A stretch of DNA of 15,059 bases, from positions 1 through 15,059 of the forward strand of contig CAJTKW010000089.1 of NCBI GenBank assembly GCA_910577035.1, given 5' to 3'. Within the stretch, counting starts at the first letter, position 1. Each line of letters begins with the position of its first letter. The stretch is from an uncultured Acetatifactor sp. (GTDB lineage Bacteria > Bacillota > Clostridia > Lachnospirales > Lachnospiraceae). The position numbers and the translations under genes were made by a program. The notes under the pieces were generated by a model. That model did no database searches, had not been told where the DNA came from, and saw only the letters and a list, made by a program, of their open reading frames with translations. Positions 7,801 through 14,147 of the stretch are shown here, piece by piece.

Positions 7801-7851
7801 GGAAAAGGCAGTTATCCGGGTATTAAGCCTGGTAACTGCCTTTTCCTTTTT
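7801..7851 (+). terminator. intrinsic terminator 2 in the sigma-like gene leader
   Basis: A perfect 14-bp stem pairs GGAAAAGGCAGTTA (7801-7814) with TAACTGCCTTTTCC (7833-7846), and five T follow (7847-7851). Partial pairing continues into the 18-base inner segment. It is the strongest hairpin of the region and lies 99 bases before the sigma-like start, in tandem with terminator 1. Confidence 0.75.
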
Positions 7852-7906
7852 GTGTTCAAAAGATTTTTGGATTTGAACGGTCTCACCCGCTGCCGTTCCC
7901 CTCCGG

Positions 7907-7934
7907 ATTCAGATGTTGCAGCAAAAATCTGAAT
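7907..7934 (+). promoter_or_regulatory. stem-loop immediately before the ribosome site of the sigma-like gene
   Basis: ATTCAGAT (7907-7914) pairs with ATCTGAAT (7927-7934) around a 12-base loop. The stem ends four bases before AGGAGG (7938-7943), which serves ATG 7951. It does not cover the ribosome site itself but sits close enough to influence initiation or mRNA stability. Confidence 0.4.
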
Positions 7935-7950
7935 TTCAGGAGGAAAGGCC

Positions 7951-8361
7951 ATGTGGCAGAAAAACAGTGGAAAAAGTGAGTCAGAGATATTGCAGAACCT
8001 ATTTACGGCGTATCTGACAACGTCAGTTAAGCGCCGCCGGGATGCTTACATACAGCAGGCAGTCAGGATTCAGCAGATGGAAAGTGTGGAGGACGACATT
8101 CAATATATTCAGGAGCAGGAGGCGGAGGAAGATATGTTTCGTGGGCTGCCTTTACCCATGCAGCTGGAGGACAGTGCGCTCCTTTATGCGCTGAAAGGGA
8201 TCAATGAGCGTGAGCGCCATGTATTCCTGGCAAGGGTACTGGATGAAAGAAGCTTTGAGTCGCTTGCGGAGGAAATGGGGCTGGGGTATAAAGGCGTGGC
8301 AACGATTTATTACCGTGCCGTAGGTAAAATTAAAAAGAAGATGAAGGAGCTGAGAAAATGA
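7951..8361 (+). CDS. sigma-70 region 4-like regulator (Tn916 Orf7-like)
   Basis: AGGAGG at 7938-7943 is seven bases before the ATG. The 136-residue protein has a charged N-terminal half and a C-terminal domain (about 78-133) that reads as sigma-70 region 4: LKGINERERHVFLARVLDE, then the helix-turn-helix SFESLAEEMGLGYKGVATIYY, then the basic tail KIKKKMKELRK. There is no region 2, so it is not a complete sigma factor. The size and position match Orf7 of Tn916-type elements, where a sigma-like protein forms an operon with Orf8 and drives transfer genes. Its stop overlaps the next start as ATGA, which indicates translational coupling. The leader contains two terminators, and the XRE protein encoded on the other side is its likely repressor. 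Confidence 0.82.
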   Translation: MWQKNSGKSESEILQNLFTAYLTTSVKRRRDAYIQQAVRIQQMESVEDDIQYIQEQEAEEDMFRGLPLPMQLEDSALLYALKGINERERHVFLARVLDERSFESLAEEMGLGYKGVATIYYRAVGKIKKKMKELRK

Positions 8362-8540
8362 GTTTTAAGGAAATATTGTTACGGGCGAAGTCCGGGGAGG
8401 GATCAGCTGTCATTATCCTTCTGGAGATGTATAAGCCCTTGCTGGTAAAAGGGGCGATCATCGGCGGCAGGTTTGACGAAGACCTGTACCAGGAGCTCTG
8501 CATCACATTGATTAAGTGTATCAAATTATTCCGTTTCTAA
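8358..8540 (+). CDS. small HTH_16-like conjugative-element protein (Tn916 Orf8-like)
   Basis: This is a 60-residue protein starting at the ATG of the ATGA overlap with the sigma-like gene; the coding end GGAGCTGAG supplies a weak ribosome site. The pattern LLRAKSGEGSAVIILLEMYKP and then FDEDLYQELCITLIKCIKLF matches the helix-turn-helix family found in conjugative transposons (HTH_16, resembling part of sigma region 2). Together with the upstream region-4-like protein it may rebuild a two-part sigma factor: one subunit with a region 2-like domain and one with region 4. That two-part idea is an inference. The length is normal for this family, so the gene looks intact. Confidence 0.75.
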   Translation: MSFKEILLRAKSGEGSAVIILLEMYKPLLVKGAIIGGRFDEDLYQELCITLIKCIKLFRF

Positions 8541-8547
8541 GAAAGCA

Positions 8548-8580
8548 GAAAAGCGCTGAGGATATTTTTCAGCGCTTTTC
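8548..8580. terminator. bidirectional terminator between convergent operons
   Basis: GAAAAGCGCTGA (8548-8559) pairs perfectly with TCAGCGCTTTTC (8569-8580) around a nine-base loop. The T-rich arm ends make it usable from either side. It lies 8 bp after the Orf8-like stop and 38 bp past the last gene of the leftward operon. Confidence 0.75.
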
Positions 8581-8617
8581 CTGTTCCATTTTTAGTTTAT
8601 TTCCTCAAAACAAACCT

Positions 8618-8980
8618 CTAGGCGGCATGATCCGCCAGATATTTTTCATAGCCCTCCGGGTCGATCTCCCGGAGAGCAGTTTCGCGGAACTTGTACTGCG
8701 GATAGGTGCAGTAGCCGCTCCTGGCGGTTTTCCCCGTGGGTACAGCCAGCTTGTTGCGGATGATCCAGGCAAGGATTGATTCGCCATTGTTGTTGGTGTC
8801 GATATAAGCGAAATTCCTTTCCAGGGAAAATCCAAGATTTACGGTAAGGATGTTCCAGGGCTCCCAGCCGTCCTCTGTATAGACGTGCATGGCAAGGGCA
8901 AGGTTGCCGTTGGAGTAAGTCCTGATGTCCAGTTTCATCTGGTATGTGGTGCCGTCTCTCTCAAAATCAAATATCTTCAT
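8618..8980 (-). CDS. DUF4313-like small protein
   Basis: AGGAGG lies eight bases before the ATG. The 120-residue soluble protein carries a pattern I recognise from DUF4313: SNGNLALAMHV (23-33), ILTVNLG (44-50), FAYIDTNN (57-64), then PTGKTARSGYCTYPQYKF. The residue order TVNLG, DTNN and GxCTYPxYxF is well kept, so it appears complete. The family's function is unknown; members are common in plasmids and conjugative elements of Firmicutes. It is the last gene of the leftward operon, 22 bp after the previous stop and just ahead of the shared terminator. Confidence 0.75.
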   Translation of the reverse strand: MKIFDFERDGTTYQMKLDIRTYSNGNLALAMHVYTEDGWEPWNILTVNLGFSLERNFAYIDTNNNGESILAWIIRNKLAVPTGKTARSGYCTYPQYKFRETALREIDPEGYEKYLADHAA

Positions 8981-9002
8981 GTGGGTGTCCTCCTATCTAA
9001 AA

Positions 9003-9542
9003 TTATGCTACAGTCCGGCTGCGTTCCTGAACTTGCAGGATCAGGACAGTATATTTCTTGCCTGTCTCCAAAGGAATCCATTTCCCGTCCTGCAGGATAC
9101 AGCCGTTGGCGTGGTTATAAAGCTGCGGTGCCTGTAAGGAGCTGCCAAAGCATTCGTTGGACAGATAAATTCCCATGTGCCTTTCATAAAAAGGTGCCAG
9201 GGTATCTTCCACCAGCTTTCTTAAGGCCAGCGCAAGCTGCTCAATCTCTTGGATGTCCTGCCGCTTATAAGCCGCTGCAGAAATCTGTTTCAGCAAGCCT
9301 GATGCCTGTACCGCATTGTTTATGGCAGGCACGATCTCCGGCAGGTATTCCTGGCGGATGCGCAGGCCGGCAAGTGCGGTCTGTCTTACATAGGCAGAGG
9401 CAGAAGTGGATATATCCCTCACCAGGGCATAATAGGGCTTGCGGTAGCGGGTTCTTAGTTCCTCCCTTGAAACTACAGCCAGATTCCGCCTGAGGGTGTC
9501 CAGGTGGGTTATGAGGGTATTGCGTAAAATGTCTGTTTCCAT
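9003..9542 (-). CDS. conserved-looking hypothetical protein, helical
   Basis: I place the start at ATG 9542 because AAGGAGGTGATTTTC precedes it directly; the frame upstream to 9662 runs through the neighbouring gene and is not used. The product is 179 residues. It is mostly charged helix in the first two thirds (RNTLITHLDTLRRNLAVVSR near the N-terminus) and ends in a short strand-rich part (GKWIPLETGKKYTVLILQVQ). No signal peptide, membrane segment or catalytic motif is visible. I do not recognise the family. It starts 13 bp after the previous stop, so it is co-translated with the operon and probably serves the same element. Confidence 0.7.
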   Translation of the reverse strand: METDILRNTLITHLDTLRRNLAVVSREELRTRYRKPYYALVRDISTSASAYVRQTALAGLRIRQEYLPEIVPAINNAVQASGLLKQISAAAYKRQDIQEIEQLALALRKLVEDTLAPFYERHMGIYLSNECFGSSLQAPQLYNHANGCILQDGKWIPLETGKKYTVLILQVQERSRTVA

Positions 9543-9555
9543 GAAAATCACCTCC

Positions 9556-10035
9556 TTAGCAGTGGTATTCCATGACTGCGCCGATATAATAAGGCACACC
9601 GGGCACCGCAGTTCGGATGAAATGGTCAAAGGGGATCGGCGGATCGTCAGATTCCATGACATAGCTGTCTCGGCTTTGGGAAAAACTGGAGATCAGGTCG
9701 GAGAGCAGTTTTTCCACATAATCATGGTCATTGATATACTGTGTCTCTGATACGGCCTCCAGGGCTTTCAGATTGTTGCGAAATTCTGGAAAGCGGCCTG
9801 CAAAGTAATGGCTGCGGGCATCCGGGGCAAGGACAAAGGATCCGCCGGAAAAGGTGCCCATGTGATGCAAATGAAACCACTGTTCAAAGTGCCGGATGGC
9901 AGAACTGCGGTCACATACCGCTTTTACATGGTCGGCAATGGGGATCAGGTCAGGCCGGTCGATAAAGTCATCCTCTGTAGTCCAGTCATCTTCTTTGTGC
10001 GGCTCAGGGTATACTTGCAAAATGTAGTGGTACAT
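9556..10035 (-). CDS. hypothetical protein rich in His and aromatic residues
   Basis: AAAGGAGG lies five bases before the ATG. The product is 159 residues, soluble and acidic, with no membrane segment. It has an HFEQWFHLHHMG stretch (49-60) rich in His and aromatic residues, an acidic central helix, and a C-terminal strand-like segment (VPGVPYYIGAVMEYHC). His and Cys could bind metal, but there is no recognised pattern. I cannot name the family. It lies 27 bp after the helicase half and 13 bp before the next gene, so it is part of the same transcription unit. Confidence 0.7.
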   Translation of the reverse strand: MYHYILQVYPEPHKEDDWTTEDDFIDRPDLIPIADHVKAVCDRSSAIRHFEQWFHLHHMGTFSGGSFVLAPDARSHYFAGRFPEFRNNLKALEAVSETQYINDHDYVEKLLSDLISSFSQSRDSYVMESDDPPIPFDHFIRTAVPGVPYYIGAVMEYHC

Positions 10036-10062
10036 AAATGCCTCCTTTCAGGGGTGGAAATT

Positions 10063-11223
10063 TCACGCTATTTTCTGTTCTCCCCAGCTGATGCGGAGAT
10101 TGCCTTTATTGTCCCGTTCCTGCCGCATCAGGAGGGAGAGCAGGTCGTAATCCACACCAAAGCGCTCATAAATATCATCCAGGTCAACATCCTGGCCCTT
10201 CATGAACAGGTTCAGTTTTTCCTTTGCCAGTATCATCTGCATCAGGTTGGACTCGATGCTGCCCGCATAGGTGAGAAAATAAATATCCTTGTATTCCGTC
10301 GAGGTGTACCGGATAAAGCGGAAATAAAACTGGCTCATGCCGGAGTTGTTGTAATGCAGCTCCGGGATAATGACCTTGTTGACATACTCGAAGTTGACGC
10401 TGGAGGGGAGGCTCTGCTGGGTGCAGAGCAGTATCCCGTTCCCGCTGTCCTTGAGTGTCTGGTGTAAGGCCCTTCTTTTGGCAAAGCTGGTATTTTCGCC
10501 GGTCACCACGAACAGGGGCCGGTCAGGCAGGTATTCCTGCAGCGCCTTTTCATAGGAATGCAGGACCGCCTTGTGGCGGACGCCGATGGCAATGATTTCG
10601 TCCGGCCAGTCGGCGATCATCTCCACGGCAGACATGACCTTGACAGGGGTGTCCCCCGTATACTCCAGCATGGTATCCGGCGCCGCACTGATCCGCAGCA
10701 GCAGGACGATCTGCTGGACAAGCCGCATCATGGCATCCTTTCTGGAGTTGCCTGTGGAGGAAAAATAGTTGTCGCGCATCTGGTGGAATTCCTCGATGGC
10801 CTGCTGGTAGACCAGCCTTTCCTCCGGAGAAAACTGGAGCAGGATCTGGTGGATCCGCTTGATGTCCTTGCAGGCCACTTCCTCAAAGGTCCTTGTGATG
10901 ACGGTCTTTCCCAGGATGTCGCTTAAGACGTCCGCATTGTAAATATCCTGGGTACGTTTCTCCAAGCCGAACACGGTCACTTTTTCCGGCAGGTGGGATG
11001 CGGAGAACAGGGAATAGCCCTTTTTATAAGCGGGGATGGGACAGCCAAAATAGGGATTGCTGTCGTATTCCGGATCGTCACTCTCGGTGTCCTCGCGGTT
11101 ATGGTGGTAGATATACTCGTTCCAGGAAATCATGTTGACGGAATTGTTGTAGAGCAGTTCCAGCTGGGGCGCAAATTCTGAGATATTGTTCCGGGTGCTT
11201 GTGCCGGTGGTGAGTAATTTCAT
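10063..11223 (-). CDS. C-terminal half of Snf2-type helicase (motifs III-VI)
   Basis: The 386-residue product opens directly with Snf2 motif III: KLLTTGTSTRNN at 2-13, equivalent to LTGTPxxNN. Next come an ITRTFEEV segment (109-116) and a motif IV-like region (212-228). Motif V is SSVNFEYVNKVI (274-285), and motif VI has Q298, R302 and R305. The final GSIESNLMQMILAKEKL matches the GTIE...K end of Snf2 enzymes. It has no Walker motifs of its own; these are at the end of the upstream gene. ATG 11223 overlaps the upstream TGA as ATGA, and no ribosome site is visible, so it depends on re-initiation or results from a frameshift. Whole Snf2 proteins carry both halves in one chain. Confidence 0.8.
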   Translation of the reverse strand: MKLLTTGTSTRNNISEFAPQLELLYNNSVNMISWNEYIYHHNREDTESDDPEYDSNPYFGCPIPAYKKGYSLFSASHLPEKVTVFGLEKRTQDIYNADVLSDILGKTVITRTFEEVACKDIKRIHQILLQFSPEERLVYQQAIEEFHQMRDNYFSSTGNSRKDAMMRLVQQIVLLLRISAAPDTMLEYTGDTPVKVMSAVEMIADWPDEIIAIGVRHKAVLHSYEKALQEYLPDRPLFVVTGENTSFAKRRALHQTLKDSGNGILLCTQQSLPSSVNFEYVNKVIIPELHYNNSGMSQFYFRFIRYTSTEYKDIYFLTYAGSIESNLMQMILAKEKLNLFMKGQDVDLDDIYERFGVDYDLLSLLMRQERDNKGNLRISWGEQKIA

Positions 11224-13115
11224 GCGGCCCAGCGGCGGAAACAGGAGAGCACGGCCTGGCAGCGTGCGCTGCTCGGGTTGGAGATCTCGTCGCTCTCATC
11301 CAGTATCAGCTGGATGTTCCGGCCAAGGCATTTCAGGAATCTGCGAAGTCTCTTTTTGTGGGTGCTGACCATGTTTAAGGTAAGCAGGACAAAATCGCCG
11401 GGGCGGATGCGTTCCAGGTCCGCCAGCCGTTTCACAAAGACGCAGGGAATGTCAAAGTTAGGCAGCACCACGTTCCAGTTGTTGCGGATGGAGATGGCGG
11501 AAGAAACCACCCAGGTGCTGTGTATGTGCTGGTTCTGCATCCGGTACAGGCCTGTTGCGATGCCGGCAAGGGTCTTCCCGCTCCCCTGCTCCCACTGCAA
11601 GAGCGCATAGCGTTTCTGCAGGGTGAGGTTGATGTCATGTTTCTGGATGTCGTTTAAGTGAAGCCATTCCACGCGGGAGGCGTCCCATAGGGTGAACTGC
11701 TCCAGCCATTCTGCAATATGTGGGTCTTCTTCCATTTCCGCAAAGGGCTGGCTCTGGGTGTCATACTCCGAGCGTTTCCTGCGCAGCAGGCGCTCATATC
11801 CGGGGTATTTTTCCGGTGTGCCGTTCAGTATGGCCTGATGGATCGGGATGGGAATGCGCATCTTCTCCGTGATGCGGCGTCTAGCGGCAGCACTGTACCC
11901 CTTATAGGCAAATTCATGGTCCCGCTTGACAAGGGCAACCTCGTCCCTTTCCGGTGCGGCATTCTGCCTTTTCAATGCGTTCTTCAGATAGGCCAGCACC
12001 TTTGCCTCCGTGATCCTGGAGGCGCACCACTGTTCATAGCTCATGTTGTCCGGCTGTTTCTGGGTATAAAAACGGTACAGGTATTCGCTGCATTTGGCGT
12101 AAAGAGCTTTGGTGGCCGGATGCGCCTTGATCTGGTACAGGAGCTTTTGGGTCTGGTACTGGAACTCTCTGGAGGCACTGTGGGATTTTGCCAGGTTTAA
12201 GAGGATGCCGTGCTGGTTGTTCTCCAATGCGGACTTGGCAAAGGCGATACATTTCTCATAGGCACGCTCTGCATCTTCCTGTATGTTAAAATCTGCTGAT
12301 AGGCAGAAGTCCGGCTCCGTCCGGTAAGGCAGCTTTTTCATGCTGTCCACAAAGCCCTTTTTCTGCCAGAACTGCAGCTTTGTGGGGAAACACTTGACGC
12401 CTAAATGTGAAAAGGCACTTTCAGGGAGAAGGATCTGTCCCAGGAAGTTAAAATGCCGCTCCATGTCCCGGATCTGCCCGCCGTCTGAAAAGGAGTCTGC
12501 AAGGAAGGACTGGGGCACGATCAGGGCAAGGATGCCCAGGGGCTTTAAGAGTTCTGCCGATTTCATACAGTAATACATCTGGGAGGGAATCTCTTTTCCG
12601 CTGTCGGTCCACCATTTTAAGTGGAAGGGCGGGTTGCCCACCACATAGTCAAAACGGGTCTCCGGCTGGTAGCTGCGGATGTCACCGCACTCAATCGCTG
12701 CCTCCGGATAGAGGAATCTTGCCACGCTGGCCGCCTTTACGTCCAGCTCACAGCCATAGACATTTGTTTCCGCGGGCATGAAGTTGAAAAAATCTCCTTT
12801 GCCGCAGGTCAGATCCGCCACCAGGTCATGGCAGGACAGTTTCAGGCATGCGGTGACAAATTCGCACAGCCGGGGCGGCGTGAAAAACTGGCCGTTCTCA
12901 ACTTCCTTCTTTGCCTCGCTGAATTGATGGTAATTATCATAATCTTCCCGTTTCAGCCCGTGGAGGCCGCCGTCCCCCGTATAGGCGTTGTAGATGTCCT
13001 CACGGGTGATGCCGTAATCTTCCGGCCTGCCTCCGGCGATTAGGCAGAGGACTTTTTCATTTAGTGCTTTTCTCTGATCCTGGGGAATGGTCTCCCCATA
13101 ATAGGAATACTTCAA
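11220..13115 (-). CDS. N6-adenine DNA methyltransferase fused to the N-terminal half of a Snf2 helicase
   Basis: The start is TTG 13115, nine bases after a perfect AGGAGG and overlapping the DUF4942 stop as TTGA. Of 631 residues, 70-250 are an N6-adenine methyltransferase: GQFFTPP (75-81), AdoMet motif DLTCGKGDF (101-109), VYGCELD (119-125) and catalytic NPPF (161-164). Residues 270-470 are a helical linker. From 485 a Snf2-like ATPase begins, with Walker A EQGSGKT (509-515) and Walker B ILDESD (604-609). The protein stops 22 residues later, before motif III. The next gene continues exactly there. I think the family overlaps DUF6094. The likely role is DNA methylation combined with DNA translocation, either in element maintenance, anti-restriction or defence; this is not decided by the sequence. 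Confidence 0.85.
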   Translation of the reverse strand: MKYSYYGETIPQDQRKALNEKVLCLIAGGRPEDYGITREDIYNAYTGDGGLHGLKREDYDNYHQFSEAKKEVENGQFFTPPRLCEFVTACLKLSCHDLVADLTCGKGDFFNFMPAETNVYGCELDVKAASVARFLYPEAAIECGDIRSYQPETRFDYVVGNPPFHLKWWTDSGKEIPSQMYYCMKSAELLKPLGILALIVPQSFLADSFSDGGQIRDMERHFNFLGQILLPESAFSHLGVKCFPTKLQFWQKKGFVDSMKKLPYRTEPDFCLSADFNIQEDAERAYEKCIAFAKSALENNQHGILLNLAKSHSASREFQYQTQKLLYQIKAHPATKALYAKCSEYLYRFYTQKQPDNMSYEQWCASRITEAKVLAYLKNALKRQNAAPERDEVALVKRDHEFAYKGYSAAARRRITEKMRIPIPIHQAILNGTPEKYPGYERLLRRKRSEYDTQSQPFAEMEEDPHIAEWLEQFTLWDASRVEWLHLNDIQKHDINLTLQKRYALLQWEQGSGKTLAGIATGLYRMQNQHIHSTWVVSSAISIRNNWNVVLPNFDIPCVFVKRLADLERIRPGDFVLLTLNMVSTHKKRLRRFLKCLGRNIQLILDESDEISNPSSARCQAVLSCFRRWAA

Positions 13116-14029
13116 TCCTGCTCACCTCCTAAACAGACGTCGCCCAAGTATTCGCTGACGAATTGCCGGGCATAGCTTTCCGTGGAGAATTTAATGTCTA
13201 CACGATGATTTTTGTACATTTTCAGGGACAGGGCCTTTTTACAGCCGCCGAACTCGTAGAAATCGTATGTAAGGTTATTGGCTTTGATCAGCTTGTTTAT
13301 GCTGTAGGGGATGTTTGAAAAATCTCCTGTCTCAAAATGGGCGATCCCCTTTAAGATGTCGCTGGTACTTTGGGCGGGCTCCCAACAGCCGCAACTGTAC
13401 CGGTCATAGAAACTGCAGAAACAGCCGTTTAGCGTCAGGATACACTTTTTCTGTGTAAACCGCGCCTTGCCGTCTGACAGTTTCCATGCCGCTTCGTGGC
13501 ATTTTTCTTTCAGTTCATGGAGAGCCTGTTCGGACAATTCTCTGCCGTCTGTATAAAGGAATATCTGGTCTAAAATATCTGTGTAGCGCAGGGAGAGATC
13601 CTGCATGGCCTTGGTGTATTCCCTCACCTGGTCTTCATAGTCATCCATCCATTTGTCCGTAGGTTTTTGGGGGATCAGCTTTTCTTCCATATCCATGATG
13701 GAGAGGGAAAGGTGGTAGGTTTTGTTGAAAAAAGATACCAGATGGCCGACGAACAGGCCGTGTATGGCGAAAAGCTGTTTCTGTATATCCGTTTTCGACA
13801 GGTTCAGGTTATCCCCGGAGGTCAGGTAAAGACAGGAGGATTCAGTGATGCCATGCATCAGTTCTGTCTGCTGGCTTAGGATGTCTTCCCAGAAAAAGGC
13901 AAGCTCCTGGAGGCAGCTTTTGGCATTGTCATAGGCAGCCTGGTGTGCCTGGCAGAAGTGTCTGTCAGCCTCGGTGATACGGGCATCGGCTGTTACCGTG
14001 ACACCCGCAAACTTTTGCAATAGGTTCAT
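13112..14029 (-). CDS. DUF4942-family protein
   Basis: An AAAGGAC sequence before ATG 14029 is a fair ribosome site. The 305-residue protein is largely helical. Its end, LSLKMYKNHRVDIKFSTESY with ARQFVSEYLG (277-296 region), is the conserved part I associate with DUF4942, a family found beside or fused to DNA methyltransferases in plasmids, phages and conjugative elements. A cysteine group at 196, 203, 205, 213 and 215 (CFCSFYDRYSCGC) could bind zinc. The stop overlaps the next start by four bases, so it is translationally coupled to the methyltransferase-helicase and may be its DNA-binding or accessory subunit. That role is inferred from position only. Confidence 0.78.
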   Translation of the reverse strand: MNLLQKFAGVTVTADARITEADRHFCQAHQAAYDNAKSCLQELAFFWEDILSQQTELMHGITESSCLYLTSGDNLNLSKTDIQKQLFAIHGLFVGHLVSFFNKTYHLSLSIMDMEEKLIPQKPTDKWMDDYEDQVREYTKAMQDLSLRYTDILDQIFLYTDGRELSEQALHELKEKCHEAAWKLSDGKARFTQKKCILTLNGCFCSFYDRYSCGCWEPAQSTSDILKGIAHFETGDFSNIPYSINKLIKANNLTYDFYEFGGCKKALSLKMYKNHRVDIKFSTESYARQFVSEYLGDVCLGGEQD

Positions 14030-14057
14030 AAATCTGTCCTTTCTGTTGTGATAAATA

Positions 14058-14095
14058 GTATTGGCGGAGGGACTGCAGCAGCCCTCCGCCAGTAT
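14058..14095. repeat. GC-rich stem-loop between DUF5688 and DUF4942 genes
   Basis: TGGCGGAGGG (14062-14071) pairs with CCCTCCGCCA (14082-14091), and weaker pairing extends it to 14058-14095. It lies in the 118-bp gap of the leftward operon. On the coding strand it is followed by ATACTATTTATC, without a T run, so it may stabilise the message or partly end it. Confidence 0.5.
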
Positions 14096-14147
14096 GGTTG
14101 ATTCTCGTAAGGTATTTTGCAGTCAGATATGCTGCCGTCAAGTGGCA

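Larger units (their letters stand above)
7496..7950. promoter_or_regulatory. non-coding divergent control region rich in stem-loops
   Basis: This stretch of about 455 bp between the leftward XRE gene and the rightward sigma-like gene holds no believable gene. It contains six inverted repeats, described here and in separate entries: a two-tier hairpin (7579-7640), an 8-bp hairpin (7645-7669), two intrinsic terminators (7757-7778 and 7801-7851), a GAACGG/CCGTTC pair (7875-7898), and a stem ending four bases before the ribosome site (7907-7934). The left half is AT-rich. I found no convincing plus-strand promoter; TATAAA at 7565-7570 and TATAAG at 7576-7581 are the best -10-like boxes but lack a good -35. 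By analogy with Tn916, this is the switch region that decides whether the sigma-like gene and its downstream genes are read. Confidence 0.6.

Noticed and set aside
7735..7932. Plus-strand frame of 65 residues before the sigma-like gene, possible leader peptide
   Set aside because: It spans two intrinsic terminators, has a weak start without a ribosome site, and the composition follows the hairpins.
8885..9493. Plus-strand frame of 202 residues opposite the leftward operon
   Set aside because: It is antisense to two well-supported genes and is low in protein character. The same applies to the frames at 9808-10467, 10558-10926, 11718-12200 and 12621-13043.
9543..9662. Upstream extension of the 179-residue gene
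   Set aside because: It overlaps the neighbouring gene, while ATG 9542 has a perfect ribosome site.
11215..11260. Programmed -1 frameshift joining the helicase halves
   Set aside because: The reading frames would allow it, but no X XXY YYZ slippery site or following stem was found by eye; re-initiation or mutation is simpler.
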